A stretch of 34,191 bases of DNA from positions 1 through 34,191 of the forward strand of contig JBFMBP010000015.1 of the NCBI GenBank assembly GCA_040755155.1. The letters are read 5' to 3'. Both the position numbers and the translations under genes were made by a program. How positions within the stretch are numbered: the first letter of the stretch is position 1; each line of letters starts with the position of its first letter. The stretch is from Candidatus Omnitrophota bacterium (lineage in GTDB: Bacteria > Hinthialibacterota > Hinthialibacteria > Hinthialibacterales > Hinthialibacteraceae). This document shows positions 1 through 8,258 of this stretch, one piece after another. Below the pieces are notes generated by a model. The model was not told the origin of the DNA. It saw nothing but the letters and a program-made list of their open reading frames with translations, and did no database searches.

Positions 1-77
1 GCCCTCTCTTCTTGTTCGAAGGTGAATTGCGGGAGGGCGAATCTCCGTTTTTCCCCCTGTGTCCGGCATCGCGGCAT

Positions 78-155
78 GTCATTTCGAGGGAGCGCAGCGA
101 CCGAGAAATCTTCAACCCGCGTGTGGATGGATTTCTCGCTATCGCTCGAAATGAC
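78..155. repeat. nested inverted repeat (REP/MITE-like, family E)
   Basis: GTCATTTCGAG at 78-88 is matched by CTCGAAATGAC at 145-155, and inside it CGAGAAATC (102-110) pairs with GATTTCTCG (130-138). The whole 78-base stretch can fold as one long hairpin. It lies in a gene-free stretch (1-282) downstream of the minus-strand gene ending at 283. It is seen only once in this window. The rest of 1-282 shows no gene or clear signal. Confidence 0.7.
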
Positions 156-282
156 AGAGTCGCAGCATGACAGAGCTGTGATGAGCCTGCCAGCTTTCTG
201 TTTTCTTAGGAATGATGAAAGAAGGTTATTCATGGTCGTTAACAATCTCACCCTTATAAACCCGTCTCCCCGTCTCCCCTTC

Positions 283-1593
283 TTACGGATTTTTTTCTAC
301 TGGCAATGTTATGATTGGCAATGGTTGGCGTAAGGATTCGATGAAGCGAACCATCTCCGCATGATCTTGAGCTTCGCGGAAGCCGAAATAGAAAGCGGCG
401 GGATAATCCTTCATGCCGGGCGAAACGGCGTTGGGGGCGCCGCCGCGTCCCCAGCCTACAACCCAAAAATGGTATTGGGGAAATTCCAAAACGGCGTCTT
501 TTACTTTATCGTCCTGCGCATGGATGAAATAGAGTTTTTCCTTAACGCCGTCTTCGCCTTGATAGGCCCATTCGGGCGAGAGGTCTTCGTTGAAATTTCC
601 CTGGCCCAGGCGGCGCGGCTGATCTTCGTTCGCCAGGCGCGCGAAATCTTCCGGCCCTAACTTATTTCCACCCGGCGCCGCTTCCTGGATAAAGGCGAAG
701 CCGTTCTCGTTGCCTTTCGTTACCGTACAACGGATCGTGGAAGGAAATATTTCGTAAACGATTTCCCACTCGCCTTGCGACGTTCCCTTGGCGATGACAT
801 GGCGGGAGCGAATTGTCATTTTCAGGGGGCCTTCGGAAATCATTTCGCTTTTGACGTTCCAACCGCCATCCGAGGATTTTAGTCCATCATAGGTTTGATG
901 AAATATAGTACTGAAATCGGGCGAGTGCAAATTAGGAATGCCTTGAAAATGGGATAGATCGGATCGCACCCAATCGCCTTCCGCATTATCTTGGACGTCT
1001 TTATGAGCGAAAATGCGGAAAGCGCCGCCGCTTTTTTGGAAAGTATAAAAGCCGTAAGGCGGCGCGGAAAATTTCCACGAATCGCCGTCCGGCGAAGATA
1101 ATGTTACGCGAGATTTAACCTCCGCTTTGGGTTTGGCGCCTTTAAGAGCGGAATCGAAATAGACATAAAAAAAACGAGCGCCGCCGGATGGAACTTCATC
1201 CAGCATCCAAATGAGACTACCCACAGCATTACGCAAAGGATCGAAGCCGGGCGCGGGATCGAATTGGCTGTCAACCTCGCGCAGAATCTTTCCCGAACGC
1301 TCCACCTCAATGACGCGGATAGAGTGGGGATCGACGGCCTCGCCGATGGCGAAAACGCTGTTGAACAGAACAATGAAGTCCAGTTCGATTTCGACGGGCT
1401 TGTCGATGCGTTCATAGCCGCCGGTTTGGATCATGACCGGAAGCCGGTACGTCCAGCGGCCATCCCACCACTCCGCTGGCTTCGCCTGGGCGGCGGGTTG
1501 AGCAAAAGCAGTGGAATCTCCTGAAAGCGAGAATATGCTAATCGCAATGAGAACTACGAATATTAATGAAAAAAATAGACGCCATCTCCACAT
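283..1593 (-). CDS. secreted protein with DUF2341-like N-terminus
   Basis: A 436-residue protein of unknown function. Residues 1-32 form a signal peptide (Arg-rich start, long hydrophobic core, AFAQ cleavage region). The mature protein opens with W-W-D-G-R-W-T-Y-R-L-P-V, which resembles the start of DUF2341 domains, where a W-x-Y-R motif begins a beta-sandwich thought to bind carbohydrate. The rest is rich in aromatic residues and beta-like, with no catalytic motif I recognise. It starts 9 bases after the CocE/NonD hydrolase stop, and that gene's final AGGTAA could serve as a weak ribosome site, so the two are very likely co-transcribed. The product is probably periplasmic or surface-exposed. 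The family link is tentative. Confidence 0.75.
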   Translation of the reverse strand: MWRWRLFFSLIFVVLIAISIFSLSGDSTAFAQPAAQAKPAEWWDGRWTYRLPVMIQTGGYERIDKPVEIELDFIVLFNSVFAIGEAVDPHSIRVIEVERSGKILREVDSQFDPAPGFDPLRNAVGSLIWMLDEVPSGGARFFYVYFDSALKGAKPKAEVKSRVTLSSPDGDSWKFSAPPYGFYTFQKSGGAFRIFAHKDVQDNAEGDWVRSDLSHFQGIPNLHSPDFSTIFHQTYDGLKSSDGGWNVKSEMISEGPLKMTIRSRHVIAKGTSQGEWEIVYEIFPSTIRCTVTKGNENGFAFIQEAAPGGNKLGPEDFARLANEDQPRRLGQGNFNEDLSPEWAYQGEDGVKEKLYFIHAQDDKVKDAVLEFPQYHFWVVGWGRGGAPNAVSPGMKDYPAAFYFGFREAQDHAEMVRFIESLRQPLPIITLPVEKNP

Positions 1594-1602
1594 AACTTTC
1601 GA

Positions 1603-3345
1603 TTACCTCGGAATCACCGGCAAGATCAAATGCGAGGGATGCTCGGCGTCGTGGTAAATGGTTTGCGTCGCTTTGAAGACTTCCTTATCGGTTCCGAAGG
1701 GCTGGCCGCTGTTGGGATTGCGGTCGAAGCGGGGGAAATTACTGCTGGAGATTTCCAGCCGGATGCAGTGACCTTCCAGAAAGAGATTGCTGGTCGCCCA
1801 CATGTCGATTTCGTACTTGTAGATTTTTCCCGGCTCGATCAGTTCCAAGTCCGTGGAGGAATTGCGGTAGCGGGCGCGCAGGATGCCGTCGCAGAGGTTA
1901 AAGGCTTTGCCGTCGGGATGCACATCCACCAGCTTGGCCGTGAAGTCGGTGTCTTTCGCGGTAGATGAGGCGTATAGAATCATCTTCACGGGGCCGGTGG
2001 CTTCCACTTCTTGCGTCAATGGCAGAGTGGTATAGACAAGCACATCATCCCGCTTCTCGATTTCCTGTTGATCGAAGGGACCGGCGGCGGCGCCGAAGAG
2101 ATTGTTGCCACCCTTGGTGGGAACGGGATTGTCGGGATCGTAAACGAAAGAATCCGCCGTTTTCATTTCCGGTTCTGCGAGATACAACGCTCCATTACCG
2201 CTCGAAGTATTGGCTTTGCCCTGGCTGTGGAGATAGTAATTCGTATATTGCGTCCTGGCGAGCGGCCATTCGTTTTCGTTGCGCCACACGTTCTCGCCCA
2301 TAACGTAGAGGCGGTAAGGCGGCCAATTCTCCACGCCCGTTTCCTCGTTTTTCAACCAGTAGCCATACCAATCGTCCTGCAATTTCGACATTTCGATTTT
2401 CGCCGACTGGCCGAACTCCAATTCGCCGAGTTTGGTTTGATTGACGCCGTGGCCCCAAGGACCGACGATGGCGAATTGGTTGCGCCGGGCTAGAAGATTC
2501 TTCGAACGATGGCGGACATTGGCGATCTGTTCCAGCGTGATTTTGGAGAAGATATCGTACCATCCGCCGACGTTCAAAATGGGAACGGCGACATCTTCGT
2601 ATCGTCCATCGATGCCCCGTTTTTTCCAATAATCGTCATAGGTGGGATGCGCCACCCAATCGCGCAGGTAAAAGATTTCCCGGCCTATGGCGTCGTCCCA
2701 TGTTTTCAAAGGTAATTGGCGAAACGACTTGTCCCAGTCGATTTGCGGCGGCTTTTCCCCTTCTTTGAAGGAGACCAGCGTTCCCCAACCCATCATCAAC
2801 GCCAATTGCAGCGCTCCGCCGCAGTAATTCGTATCGTAATACGCTTGCGTAAAAGGCACGATGGGCATCATGGCCGTCAAATAGGGACTGCCGCAAGGCG
2901 CCAAAGCCCATTGCGTAAAGCCGACGTAAGAACCGCCGAAAGTAGCAATTTTGCCATTGCACCAACTTTGTTGTCCTGTCCACGCCAGCGTGTCGCAGCC
3001 GTCTTCGACGTCATAACGGAAAGGATCCCAAATTCCTTCCGAGTCGAATTTTCCCCGCGCATCCTGATAGACGACGGCGTAACCGCGCTCGGCGAAGCCT
3101 ATTGCTTCCCCCGCTTTTTCGTCTTTCTTATCGTAGGGAGAACGAATAAGGATAACGGGAAAAGGGCCGCCCTCTTTGGGAATGAATAGATTGGCCGCCA
3201 GTTTTACGCCGTCACGCATGGGGATCATGACGTTAGCCTGGAAAGTATAAGATTTCTCTTGTTCCTCTCCCATCGCCAACGGCGTCATTACAGCGATTAA
3301 GCATAGCCAAACCAAAATCATCTTCATCGATTCGCGTATGTTCAT
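1603..3345 (-). CDS. exported CocE/NonD family hydrolase (peptidase S15 fold)
   Basis: A 580-residue alpha/beta hydrolase of the X-Pro dipeptidyl-peptidase/cocaine-esterase family, which hydrolyses esters or amides through a Ser-Asp-His triad. The nucleophile elbow G-G-S-Y-V-G puts Ser at about residue 139. G-G-W-Y-D-I-F probably carries the Asp, and G-P-W-G-H-G the His. The C-terminal third has the jelly-roll domain typical of this family. A signal peptide ending near AMGEE marks it as exported. The ATG at 3345 is chosen because GGAGG sits 5 bases upstream; the TTG 12 bases earlier overlaps that site. It leads a two-gene unit with the DUF2341-like protein. The true substrate cannot be read from sequence. 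Confidence 0.9.
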   Translation of the reverse strand: MNIRESMKMILVWLCLIAVMTPLAMGEEQEKSYTFQANVMIPMRDGVKLAANLFIPKEGGPFPVILIRSPYDKKDEKAGEAIGFAERGYAVVYQDARGKFDSEGIWDPFRYDVEDGCDTLAWTGQQSWCNGKIATFGGSYVGFTQWALAPCGSPYLTAMMPIVPFTQAYYDTNYCGGALQLALMMGWGTLVSFKEGEKPPQIDWDKSFRQLPLKTWDDAIGREIFYLRDWVAHPTYDDYWKKRGIDGRYEDVAVPILNVGGWYDIFSKITLEQIANVRHRSKNLLARRNQFAIVGPWGHGVNQTKLGELEFGQSAKIEMSKLQDDWYGYWLKNEETGVENWPPYRLYVMGENVWRNENEWPLARTQYTNYYLHSQGKANTSSGNGALYLAEPEMKTADSFVYDPDNPVPTKGGNNLFGAAAGPFDQQEIEKRDDVLVYTTLPLTQEVEATGPVKMILYASSTAKDTDFTAKLVDVHPDGKAFNLCDGILRARYRNSSTDLELIEPGKIYKYEIDMWATSNLFLEGHCIRLEISSSNFPRFDRNPNSGQPFGTDKEVFKATQTIYHDAEHPSHLILPVIPR

Positions 3346-3384
3346 TATGGCCTCCAATTTTCACGATTATAAATTCACAAAAAT

Positions 3385-3409
3385 GATGGGTCAAAAAACG
3401 CGACCCATC
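3385..3409. repeat. 25-base hairpin repeat, family A, copy 1
   Basis: GATGGGTC and GACCCATC enclose the loop AAAAAACGC, and CTAC follows. Two more copies lie at 6023-6047 and 26869-26893, differing only at the fourth loop base. It sits just upstream of the exported hydrolase gene. Confidence 0.85.
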
Positions 3410-3472
3410 CTACCATTTAACATTGCGCTTATTGTAAAGGAAAACAACCCATCGCCGCCAGTGGCGGATCGC

Positions 3473-3510
3473 AAAAAGAAAGAGCGTTCCCAATGCGCCG
3501 GGACGCTCTT
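3473..3510 (-). terminator. rho-independent terminator
   Basis: On the minus strand AAGAGCGTCCC pairs with GGGAACGCTCTT (one bulge), followed by TCTTTTT. It stands 25 bases past the stop of the HEAT-repeat gene and should end the oxidoreductase/HEAT transcript. Confidence 0.75.
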
Positions 3511-3534
3511 CCGCAAATACAATCCAAAACCTAT

Positions 3535-4449
3535 TTACTTCTTCATGCAAGCCAGCGCCTTCTTGGCGGTGATTTTGACGATATAGGAAGAATCGTTATC
3601 CACCTTCGCTTGGATGAGAGACTCCGCTTCGGCGCCGCCCATTTTGGAGAGGCTGACGATGGCGGCGCAGCGGAAATGTTCGCTCTCCGCATTTTCCAAA
3701 ACGCCTCGAAACGTTTCCATCGCGTCTTCCAGCATCTCGCCCTTTTTCACTTGTTGATCCATGAACCGGAGATAACTGTCGACGAAAGCCGCCTTGTCGC
3801 GATCGGACAGCGATTCGAAATCGGGCAATTCAGGCTCGTTTTCCGGTTTGACGCCGATGCGGGCCGCCGCTTTCATGGCGGCGATGGCGACTTTCACGTT
3901 GGCGGATCCCATTTCGGCCGCTACAGGCTCCACCGCCGCCGGATCCTTGCGATGTCCCAAGGCGGTAAGGACTCTAGGCTCGAATTCCGCCGATACTTTT
4001 TTCAAGCCGTCCACTAACGCCATCGTCGCCGCCGGGCCGGGAATCCGTTCCAGGCAATAGACCGCTTCTTCTTGCAGTTCGGGATCGGTTAAATATTTCG
4101 CCGCCGCATTGACGGCGGAATCGCCGGCGATCATGGAGAGATGCCGCAAAGCAATGGCCTTCGCCCAAGCGGGATGATCTCTCTCTACGACGCGGATATA
4201 TGCATCGACGACGGATTGCCAACGGTCGCCGGAAAAGGTCTTGCCGACGGAATGGGTGATTCTTTTCAACGCTTCGTCAGCCGCTTTGGATATGGGCAAT
4301 TCTTTTGCAACCAGCAAATCGCTCAGCGGTTCGATGACGGAGGCGTCCATCTGCGCGGCGAGCGTCCAAGCGTTGATTTGCTTGATTTCCTCGCCGCTTT
4401 TTATATCGGAAAGAAACGTTTGAATATCTTTATTGAATACTTCCGGCAT
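3535..4449 (-). CDS. HEAT-repeat protein
   Basis: A 304-residue soluble protein of repeated amphipathic helix pairs with the small-residue pattern of HEAT/PBS-lyase repeats. Examples are the stretch around A-V-E-P-V-A-A-E-M-G-S-A-N-V-K-V-A and the C-terminal stretch with S-L-S-K-M-G-G-A-E-A. There is no signal peptide, so it is probably cytoplasmic. Such proteins act as scaffolds and no enzyme activity is implied. AAGGAG precedes the ATG at a good distance. It lies 64 bases downstream of the Tat-exported oxidoreductase and before a terminator, so the two probably share a transcript. Its partner is unknown. Confidence 0.85.
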   Translation of the reverse strand: MPEVFNKDIQTFLSDIKSGEEIKQINAWTLAAQMDASVIEPLSDLLVAKELPISKAADEALKRITHSVGKTFSGDRWQSVVDAYIRVVERDHPAWAKAIALRHLSMIAGDSAVNAAAKYLTDPELQEEAVYCLERIPGPAATMALVDGLKKVSAEFEPRVLTALGHRKDPAAVEPVAAEMGSANVKVAIAAMKAAARIGVKPENEPELPDFESLSDRDKAAFVDSYLRFMDQQVKKGEMLEDAMETFRGVLENAESEHFRCAAIVSLSKMGGAEAESLIQAKVDNDSSYIVKITAKKALACMKK

Positions 4450-4513
4450 GGTTTTATTCTCCTTGATTTATGGAGCCCGTCCTTTTCTTCAGGGCTTATC
4501 TCTCCTCGCCGTC

Positions 4514-5842
4514 TTAAATATGCCATTCTCCCCGTCCGGGATTGCTCAACAGACGGTTGGCTTCATCGTCGTTCTTGACGCATTCGTTAACGGGATCCCA
4601 TTCCAGTTTGCGGCCTAGGTTATAGGAAAGATTGCCCAAGATGCACAATGTCGCGACGCGGTGGCCCGCCTCGATGTGCATGATTGGCTTTTCGCGTGTC
4701 TTGATGCAGTCAATGAAATTCTCCGTATGGCCGGGGCTATGGAATACTTGCACGCCATCGGCGGGAACCTCGAAGTCCTTCGCCTTTTGTTCCGTATCGG
4801 TTTCGCCGGTATCGCCGTAAGTAATAATCAGGTTGCCCTTGTCGCCGATGTAGTTGGCGCCGTAGGAGCCGCGCACCCATCGGAAACCGGCTTCGTGAGG
4901 TTCGCCGGGTTGCGCCCAGATCAACGTCCAATCGGGATTTTTGAATTCGTAAGCAATATTCATAAAAACGGGACTGTCGTAGATGCCTTTGTGATGGGGA
5001 TCGCCGTGGGCTTCCACCGTGACGGGGCCGGTGGCGTCGCCATTCATAACCCATAAGGCCACGCTCATAACGTGCGCGCCCCGGTCGCGGATTTGTCCCG
5101 CTCCGGTGAACTGCATCCAACGAAAAGAGCCGTGGGTGCGATCCCGGTTGTAAGGAATCCAACGCGCCGGTCCCACCCATTTCTCGTAATCGAGTTCGGT
5201 AGGCGGATCGCTGTTGGGAGTTTTCCAATCACCGGACGGCGTGGGATAATGCCAGCAGCGCACTTCGCGCACGGTTCCTATCTGTCCGTTGGCGATGTAT
5301 TTGTTGCCGTGATAGGCGCCTTCTTGCGATCGTCCCTGCGAACCCACTTGCACAATCCGCGCATAACGTTCGGCGGCGGCGACCATCGCCCGGCCTTCTT
5401 CGATGGTTTTGCAGGCGGGTTTTTCGACATAGACGTCCTTGCCCGCTTCGCAGGCATGAATGCAATGGAGCGCGTGCCAATGGTCGGGAGAGGCGATGAA
5501 GACGGCGTCGATTTCTTTCTGGTCGAGCAACTCCCGGTAATCGTTGAACGTCTTTACTTGTTTGCGAAGGTCTTCATCGTCGCCGCTTACGCGCTTAACG
5601 GCTCTGGCCAGTCGATTCGAATCAACGTCGCAGAGAAAGCGAGACCATCCAGGACGCAGAAAGCTCTCGCCGCGGCCGCCGATTCCGATATGACCCAAAA
5701 CCAGCGAATCGCTCGGCGCGGGCCGGTTTGGAGCGGCGAAGACGGTATGGGGAACGATTTGAAACGCAGCCGCTCCCAGCGACGCCGTCTTGGCGGTTTG
5801 GGCAAGAAATTCGCGGCGGTTCGTTTTTTTCTTATCTGCCAT
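4514..5842 (-). CDS. Tat-exported Gfo/Idh/MocA family oxidoreductase
   Basis: A 442-residue NAD(P)-dependent sugar-type dehydrogenase. The N-terminus has a twin-arginine signal (T-N-R-R-E-F-L, then a hydrophobic stretch ending near TVFA), so the folded protein should reach the periplasm. A Rossmann domain follows (H-I-G-I-G-G-R-G), then the family motif E-K-P-A, where Lys is the usual catalytic or binding residue, and a C-terminal alpha/beta domain. Planctomycete-type genomes carry many such Tat-linked copies with unknown substrates. The ATG at 5842 is chosen because GGGAG lies 7 bases upstream and the Tat motif begins at once; an ATG 54 bases further upstream lacks both. A HEAT-repeat gene follows. 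Confidence 0.93.
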   Translation of the reverse strand: MADKKKTNRREFLAQTAKTASLGAAAFQIVPHTVFAAPNRPAPSDSLVLGHIGIGGRGESFLRPGWSRFLCDVDSNRLARAVKRVSGDDEDLRKQVKTFNDYRELLDQKEIDAVFIASPDHWHALHCIHACEAGKDVYVEKPACKTIEEGRAMVAAAERYARIVQVGSQGRSQEGAYHGNKYIANGQIGTVREVRCWHYPTPSGDWKTPNSDPPTELDYEKWVGPARWIPYNRDRTHGSFRWMQFTGAGQIRDRGAHVMSVALWVMNGDATGPVTVEAHGDPHHKGIYDSPVFMNIAYEFKNPDWTLIWAQPGEPHEAGFRWVRGSYGANYIGDKGNLIITYGDTGETDTEQKAKDFEVPADGVQVFHSPGHTENFIDCIKTREKPIMHIEAGHRVATLCILGNLSYNLGRKLEWDPVNECVKNDDEANRLLSNPGRGEWHI

Positions 5843-5980
5843 AACAATACTCCCGCAAATAGATTTGGTTTGAATGGAGAGAAGGCTCTTAGCCATAAAG
5901 CGTCACAGCATCCAACTCCCCATGAAAACATTCTCTCGAAACGTTGGCATATTTATCATGGCCTGTCAATCGTCAACGTG

Positions 5981-5986
5981 TATAAT
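5981..5986 (+). promoter_or_regulatory. possible -10 box upstream of the SDR gene
   Basis: A perfect TATAAT lies about 100 bases upstream of the SDR start, in the spacer shared with the divergent oxidoreductase gene. No good -35 hexamer stands at the usual distance. A transcript from here would carry the family A hairpin in its leader. Confidence 0.3.
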
Positions 5987-6022
5987 TCAAAAAACAGCGA
6001 TGAGTGAAAAATTGGTGTAATT

Positions 6023-6047
6023 GATGGGTCAAATAACGCGACCCATC
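6023..6047. repeat. 25-base hairpin repeat, family A, copy 2
   Basis: GATGGGTC and GACCCATC enclose the loop AAATAACGC, and CTAC follows. It is identical to the copy at 3385 except for one loop base. It lies 36 bases upstream of the SDR start, inside the likely leader. Confidence 0.85.
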
Positions 6048-6082
6048 CTACGATTGTAAATGTTTTATTTGGAGGAATAACA

Positions 6083-6817
6083 TTGTTGGAAAAGCGTTTG
6101 GAAGGAAAAATCGCCATAATTACGGGTGGAGGACGCGGGATCGGCGCGGCGGCGGCGCGCTTGTTCGCCCGCGAAGGGGCTAGAGTCGTTATTGCAAGCC
6201 GCTCGGACAACGAACTGCGCTCCGTCGTCGAATCGATCGATAAAGAATTGGATTCGGGAAGCGCGGAGGCGATTCTAACGGACGTCAGCCGCGAGGAAGA
6301 CGTTGTGCGGCTGTTTCAAGAAACGCAGGATCGGTTTGGTTCTTTGGATATTCTGGTCAATAATGCCGGAGCCATTGCTGTTAGTCCAATCGAGGAGATG
6401 ACCTATGGCGCTTGGCGGCATACGCTGGCGGTCAATCTGGACGGCGCTTTTCTTTGCAGCCGGGAGGCGTTTCGGTATTGGAAGCGGACGGGAAAAGGCG
6501 GCGCCATTATCAATATCAGTTCCTTGGCGGGAATCAAAGGGACGGAAAAATTTCCCGGATTCTGCGCTTATACCGCCGCCAAGCATGGCGTCGTCGGGCT
6601 GACGGAAAGTTTGAGCGTGGAAGGCAAGGCTCTAGGCGTCCGCGTCAATTGCATCGCTCCCGGCGCCGTGGATACGCAAATGCTGTGCGAAGCCGCGCCC
6701 TTTCTGCATACTGAAACCAAGCCGGAAGACATCGCTAAAGCGATTCTCTTTCTTGCGGACGAGAATCAATCGGGCAAAGTTACGGGCGCGGTCATCGAAA
6801 TCCATAGCAATGCGTGA
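6083..6817 (+). CDS. SDR family NAD(P)-dependent oxidoreductase
   Basis: A 244-residue classical short-chain dehydrogenase/reductase. The cofactor motif T-G-G-G-R-G-I-G is at residues 14-21, N-N-A-G near 93, the catalytic Ser in I-S-S-L, and the catalytic pair in Y-T-A-A-K. A-P-G-A-V-D-T follows. Length is normal for the family. The start is a TTG (6083), supported by GGAGG 7 bases upstream; no ATG is available near it. The PTPS-family gene starts 9 bases after the stop, so the two are probably translated together. That suggests a pterin substrate, in the manner of sepiapterin or dihydropteridine reductases, but this is inferred from context only. Confidence 0.9.
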   Translation: MLEKRLEGKIAIITGGGRGIGAAAARLFAREGARVVIASRSDNELRSVVESIDKELDSGSAEAILTDVSREEDVVRLFQETQDRFGSLDILVNNAGAIAVSPIEEMTYGAWRHTLAVNLDGAFLCSREAFRYWKRTGKGGAIINISSLAGIKGTEKFPGFCAYTAAKHGVVGLTESLSVEGKALGVRVNCIAPGAVDTQMLCEAAPFLHTETKPEDIAKAILFLADENQSGKVTGAVIEIHSNA

Positions 6818-6826
6818 GACGCCATC

Positions 6827-7372
6827 ATGGGCTATTTAATCCGCATAGAAAAACAGAATATCAAATTTTCATCGGCGCATTTCACACTGTTTACTGATGG
6901 ACGGGAAGCGCTTCACGGCCATAATTACGTCGCCGCCGTGGAGGCGGAAGCCGATCAACTGCAAGGCGGTTTTCTGATCGATTTTTCCGTTTTGAAAACG
7001 ACGCTCAAATCGATCTGCTCCGCCTTGGACGAAAAAGTTTTATTACCGGAAAATCCTCGCATCGTTTATCGGTTGGAAAACCATGTCCTGCGATTCCAGG
7101 TGGACGAGGCGGACGAATACGCCATGCCTGCGGAGGAGACGGTTCGCCTGCCTTTGGAAAATATCACTTGCGAATCGCTGGCGGGCTACGTTCATCACCT
7201 GCTTTGCGAGCGGCGGGAGCAATGGGATCCGGAAAAAAGAGTGCGGCGGCTGAGGATATGGATCGAAGAAACGCCCGGACAGCGAGGGGGATATGAAGAC
7301 GCGCTGGAATGGCTTGGATTGAATCACGAAAATGCGAAGGATAAGGAAAACCACGAAAAAGGAAAAAGATGA
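6827..7372 (+). CDS. 6-pyruvoyl-tetrahydropterin synthase family protein
   Basis: A 181-residue enzyme of the PTPS/QueD fold, which acts on dihydroneopterin triphosphate or related pterins. The zinc histidines are visible: His18 in S-S-A-H-F, and His30 and His32 in H-G-H-N-Y. Where QueD has a catalytic Cys four residues before HGH, this protein has Arg26, and Glu27 stands three before it, giving E-x-x-H-G-H. That motif is known for the PTPS-III group, which replaces dihydroneopterin aldolase in folate synthesis. I-T-C-E-S-L-A and I-E-E-T-P-G-Q complete the usual active-site segments. The C-terminus is a charged tail. It is paired with an SDR gene. I am sure of the family, less so of the subgroup. 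Confidence 0.88.
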   Translation: MGYLIRIEKQNIKFSSAHFTLFTDGREALHGHNYVAAVEAEADQLQGGFLIDFSVLKTTLKSICSALDEKVLLPENPRIVYRLENHVLRFQVDEADEYAMPAEETVRLPLENITCESLAGYVHHLLCERREQWDPEKRVRRLRIWIEETPGQRGGYEDALEWLGLNHENAKDKENHEKGKR

Positions 7373-7419
7373 AAATAAGGTAACTATTTAGCCGTATGAA
7401 GAGAAGAAATACGAATTAA

Positions 7420-7510
7420 TTATTTCGCCCTTTCAGGGCTTAAGGTTTTTGTTGATCCTGTTCCCAGGCCGTTGGCCTGGGCTATCTTATTTCGCCCTTT
7501 CAGGGCTTAA
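7420..7510. repeat. pair of 24-base palindromic repeats around a strong hairpin (family F)
   Basis: Identical 24-base copies lie at 7420-7443 and 7487-7510, each with the palindromic core GCCCTTTCAGGGC. Between them is a perfect hairpin, CCCAGGCC-GTT-GGCCTGGG (7463-7481). This is the layout of a REP pair (REPIN-like). Two copies around a hairpin, with no cas genes, do not make a CRISPR. Confidence 0.8.
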
Positions 7511-7627
7511 AAACAAGGATTTCTCTTCAATCGGGTAAACTGTTACAAAATAAGAATGAGGCTAGGGATAACTTCATAAAAGAATATCCCCGTGGAATTT
7601 AAAATGATTTGAAAAATTGGAAAACCG

Positions 7628-7730
7628 GGGCGGCAATGCTACGGCGTTTCATCTTTTTCTTTCATCTTTCTTTTTCCGAACTACCAGAAAAATGATCGAT
7701 GAAATGAAAGATAAAATTTTCTTGCCGCCC
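7628..7730. repeat. 103-base inverted-repeat element (MITE-like)
   Basis: GGGCGGCAA at 7628-7636 is the exact inverse of TTGCCGCCC at 7722-7730. The interior is partly self-complementary: CATCTTT-rich on the left against GATGAAATGAAAGAT on the right. It lies in the gene-poor stretch 7373-8258. Confidence 0.5.
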
Positions 7731-8048
7731 TGCGGTTTAATCCAACTTTTTTCTCAGTTTACCGATTTCGCCGAGGGGCTTCTTGCCCTATAGACAAGCC
7801 GGTTCCCAGGCGATCGCTTCGCTATGTTCATCCCAACTTAGCGAAACGACCGTGAGTTCCACCCCCGCTACTCATTCACCGATGCCCACCCTACGCGGCT
7901 GAGCAAGGTTATCGACGATGCCATCCTCTTCCACTTCGCTTTTTAGCGGCGAGTACGGCGGGGACTGTTCGGCGCGCGCCGTGAGAAGGTCCCTCGCTTA
8001 TTATGGGGAAGGCCGCAATTTGGAGGCGATAACAGCAATGATGAGTGA
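7704..8048 (+). pseudogene. possible decayed coding frame with three in-frame TAG codons
   Basis: From the ATG at 7704 to the TGA at 8046-8048 one frame reads protein-like apart from TAG codons at 7791, 7839 and 7944. One open segment reads R-N-D-R-E-F-H-P-R-Y-S-F-T-D-A-H-P-T-R-L. No family is recognised. The minus strand of the same region also reads plausibly (V-E-L-T-V-V-S-L-S-W-D-E-H-S-E-A-I-A-W-E), with TGA, TAG and TAA stops, so even the strand is uncertain. The rest of 7373-8258 is repeats and low-complexity sequence. Confidence 0.2.
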
Positions 8049-8067
8049 TGAATGATGAATGATGAAA
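8037..8067. repeat. low-complexity GATGAAT repeat
   Basis: Tandem ATGATGAATGATGAAT-type sequence. Similar short runs occur at 8164-8178 and, in inverse orientation, at 11144-11160 around the start of the small minus-strand ORF. This is a simple repeat with no function implied. Confidence 0.6.
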
Positions 8068-8119
8068 AAGAATGTTGGATCACACGGCGCGTCCTATTCT
8101 ACGGTCTCTGCACAGTTTC

Positions 8120-8148
8120 GGTGGGCTATGCTTCGCTTTGAGCCCACC
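8120..8148. repeat. 29-base hairpin repeat, family B, copy 1
   Basis: GGTGGGCT and AGCCCACC enclose the 13-base loop ATGCTTCGCTTTG. A copy in the opposite orientation, with a nearly identical loop, lies at 28832-28860. Confidence 0.85.
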
Positions 8149-8220
8149 CAACATAACTGTTGGAATGATGAATGATGAAGAAGATTGATGGGTTTAGCAT
8201 CGCGGGACATCCTTCGGCGT

Positions 8221-8250
8221 CAAGGCTAGAAAGTTGTTTCTGCCCTTGAG
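8221..8250. repeat. degenerate copy of hairpin repeat family C
   Basis: The 18 bases GTTGTTTCTGCCCTTGAG (8233-8250) match 27291-27308 exactly. The left arm here is eroded (CAAGGCTAGA instead of CAAGGGCAAG). It ends just downstream of the methyltransferase stop at 8259. Confidence 0.6.
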
Positions 8251-8258
8251 TAATCGTA

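Noticed and set aside
22-333. 103-residue plus-strand ORF
   Set aside because: It spans the family E hairpin and antisense of the 283-1593 gene, has no family resemblance or ribosome site.
5072-6007. 311-residue plus-strand ORF opposite the Gfo/Idh/MocA gene
   Set aside because: Antisense shadow; the minus frame has a Tat signal, Rossmann motif and EKP motif.
7420-7510. possible mini CRISPR array
   Set aside because: Only two repeats, the spacer is itself a perfect hairpin, and no cas genes are near; a REP pair is a better reading.
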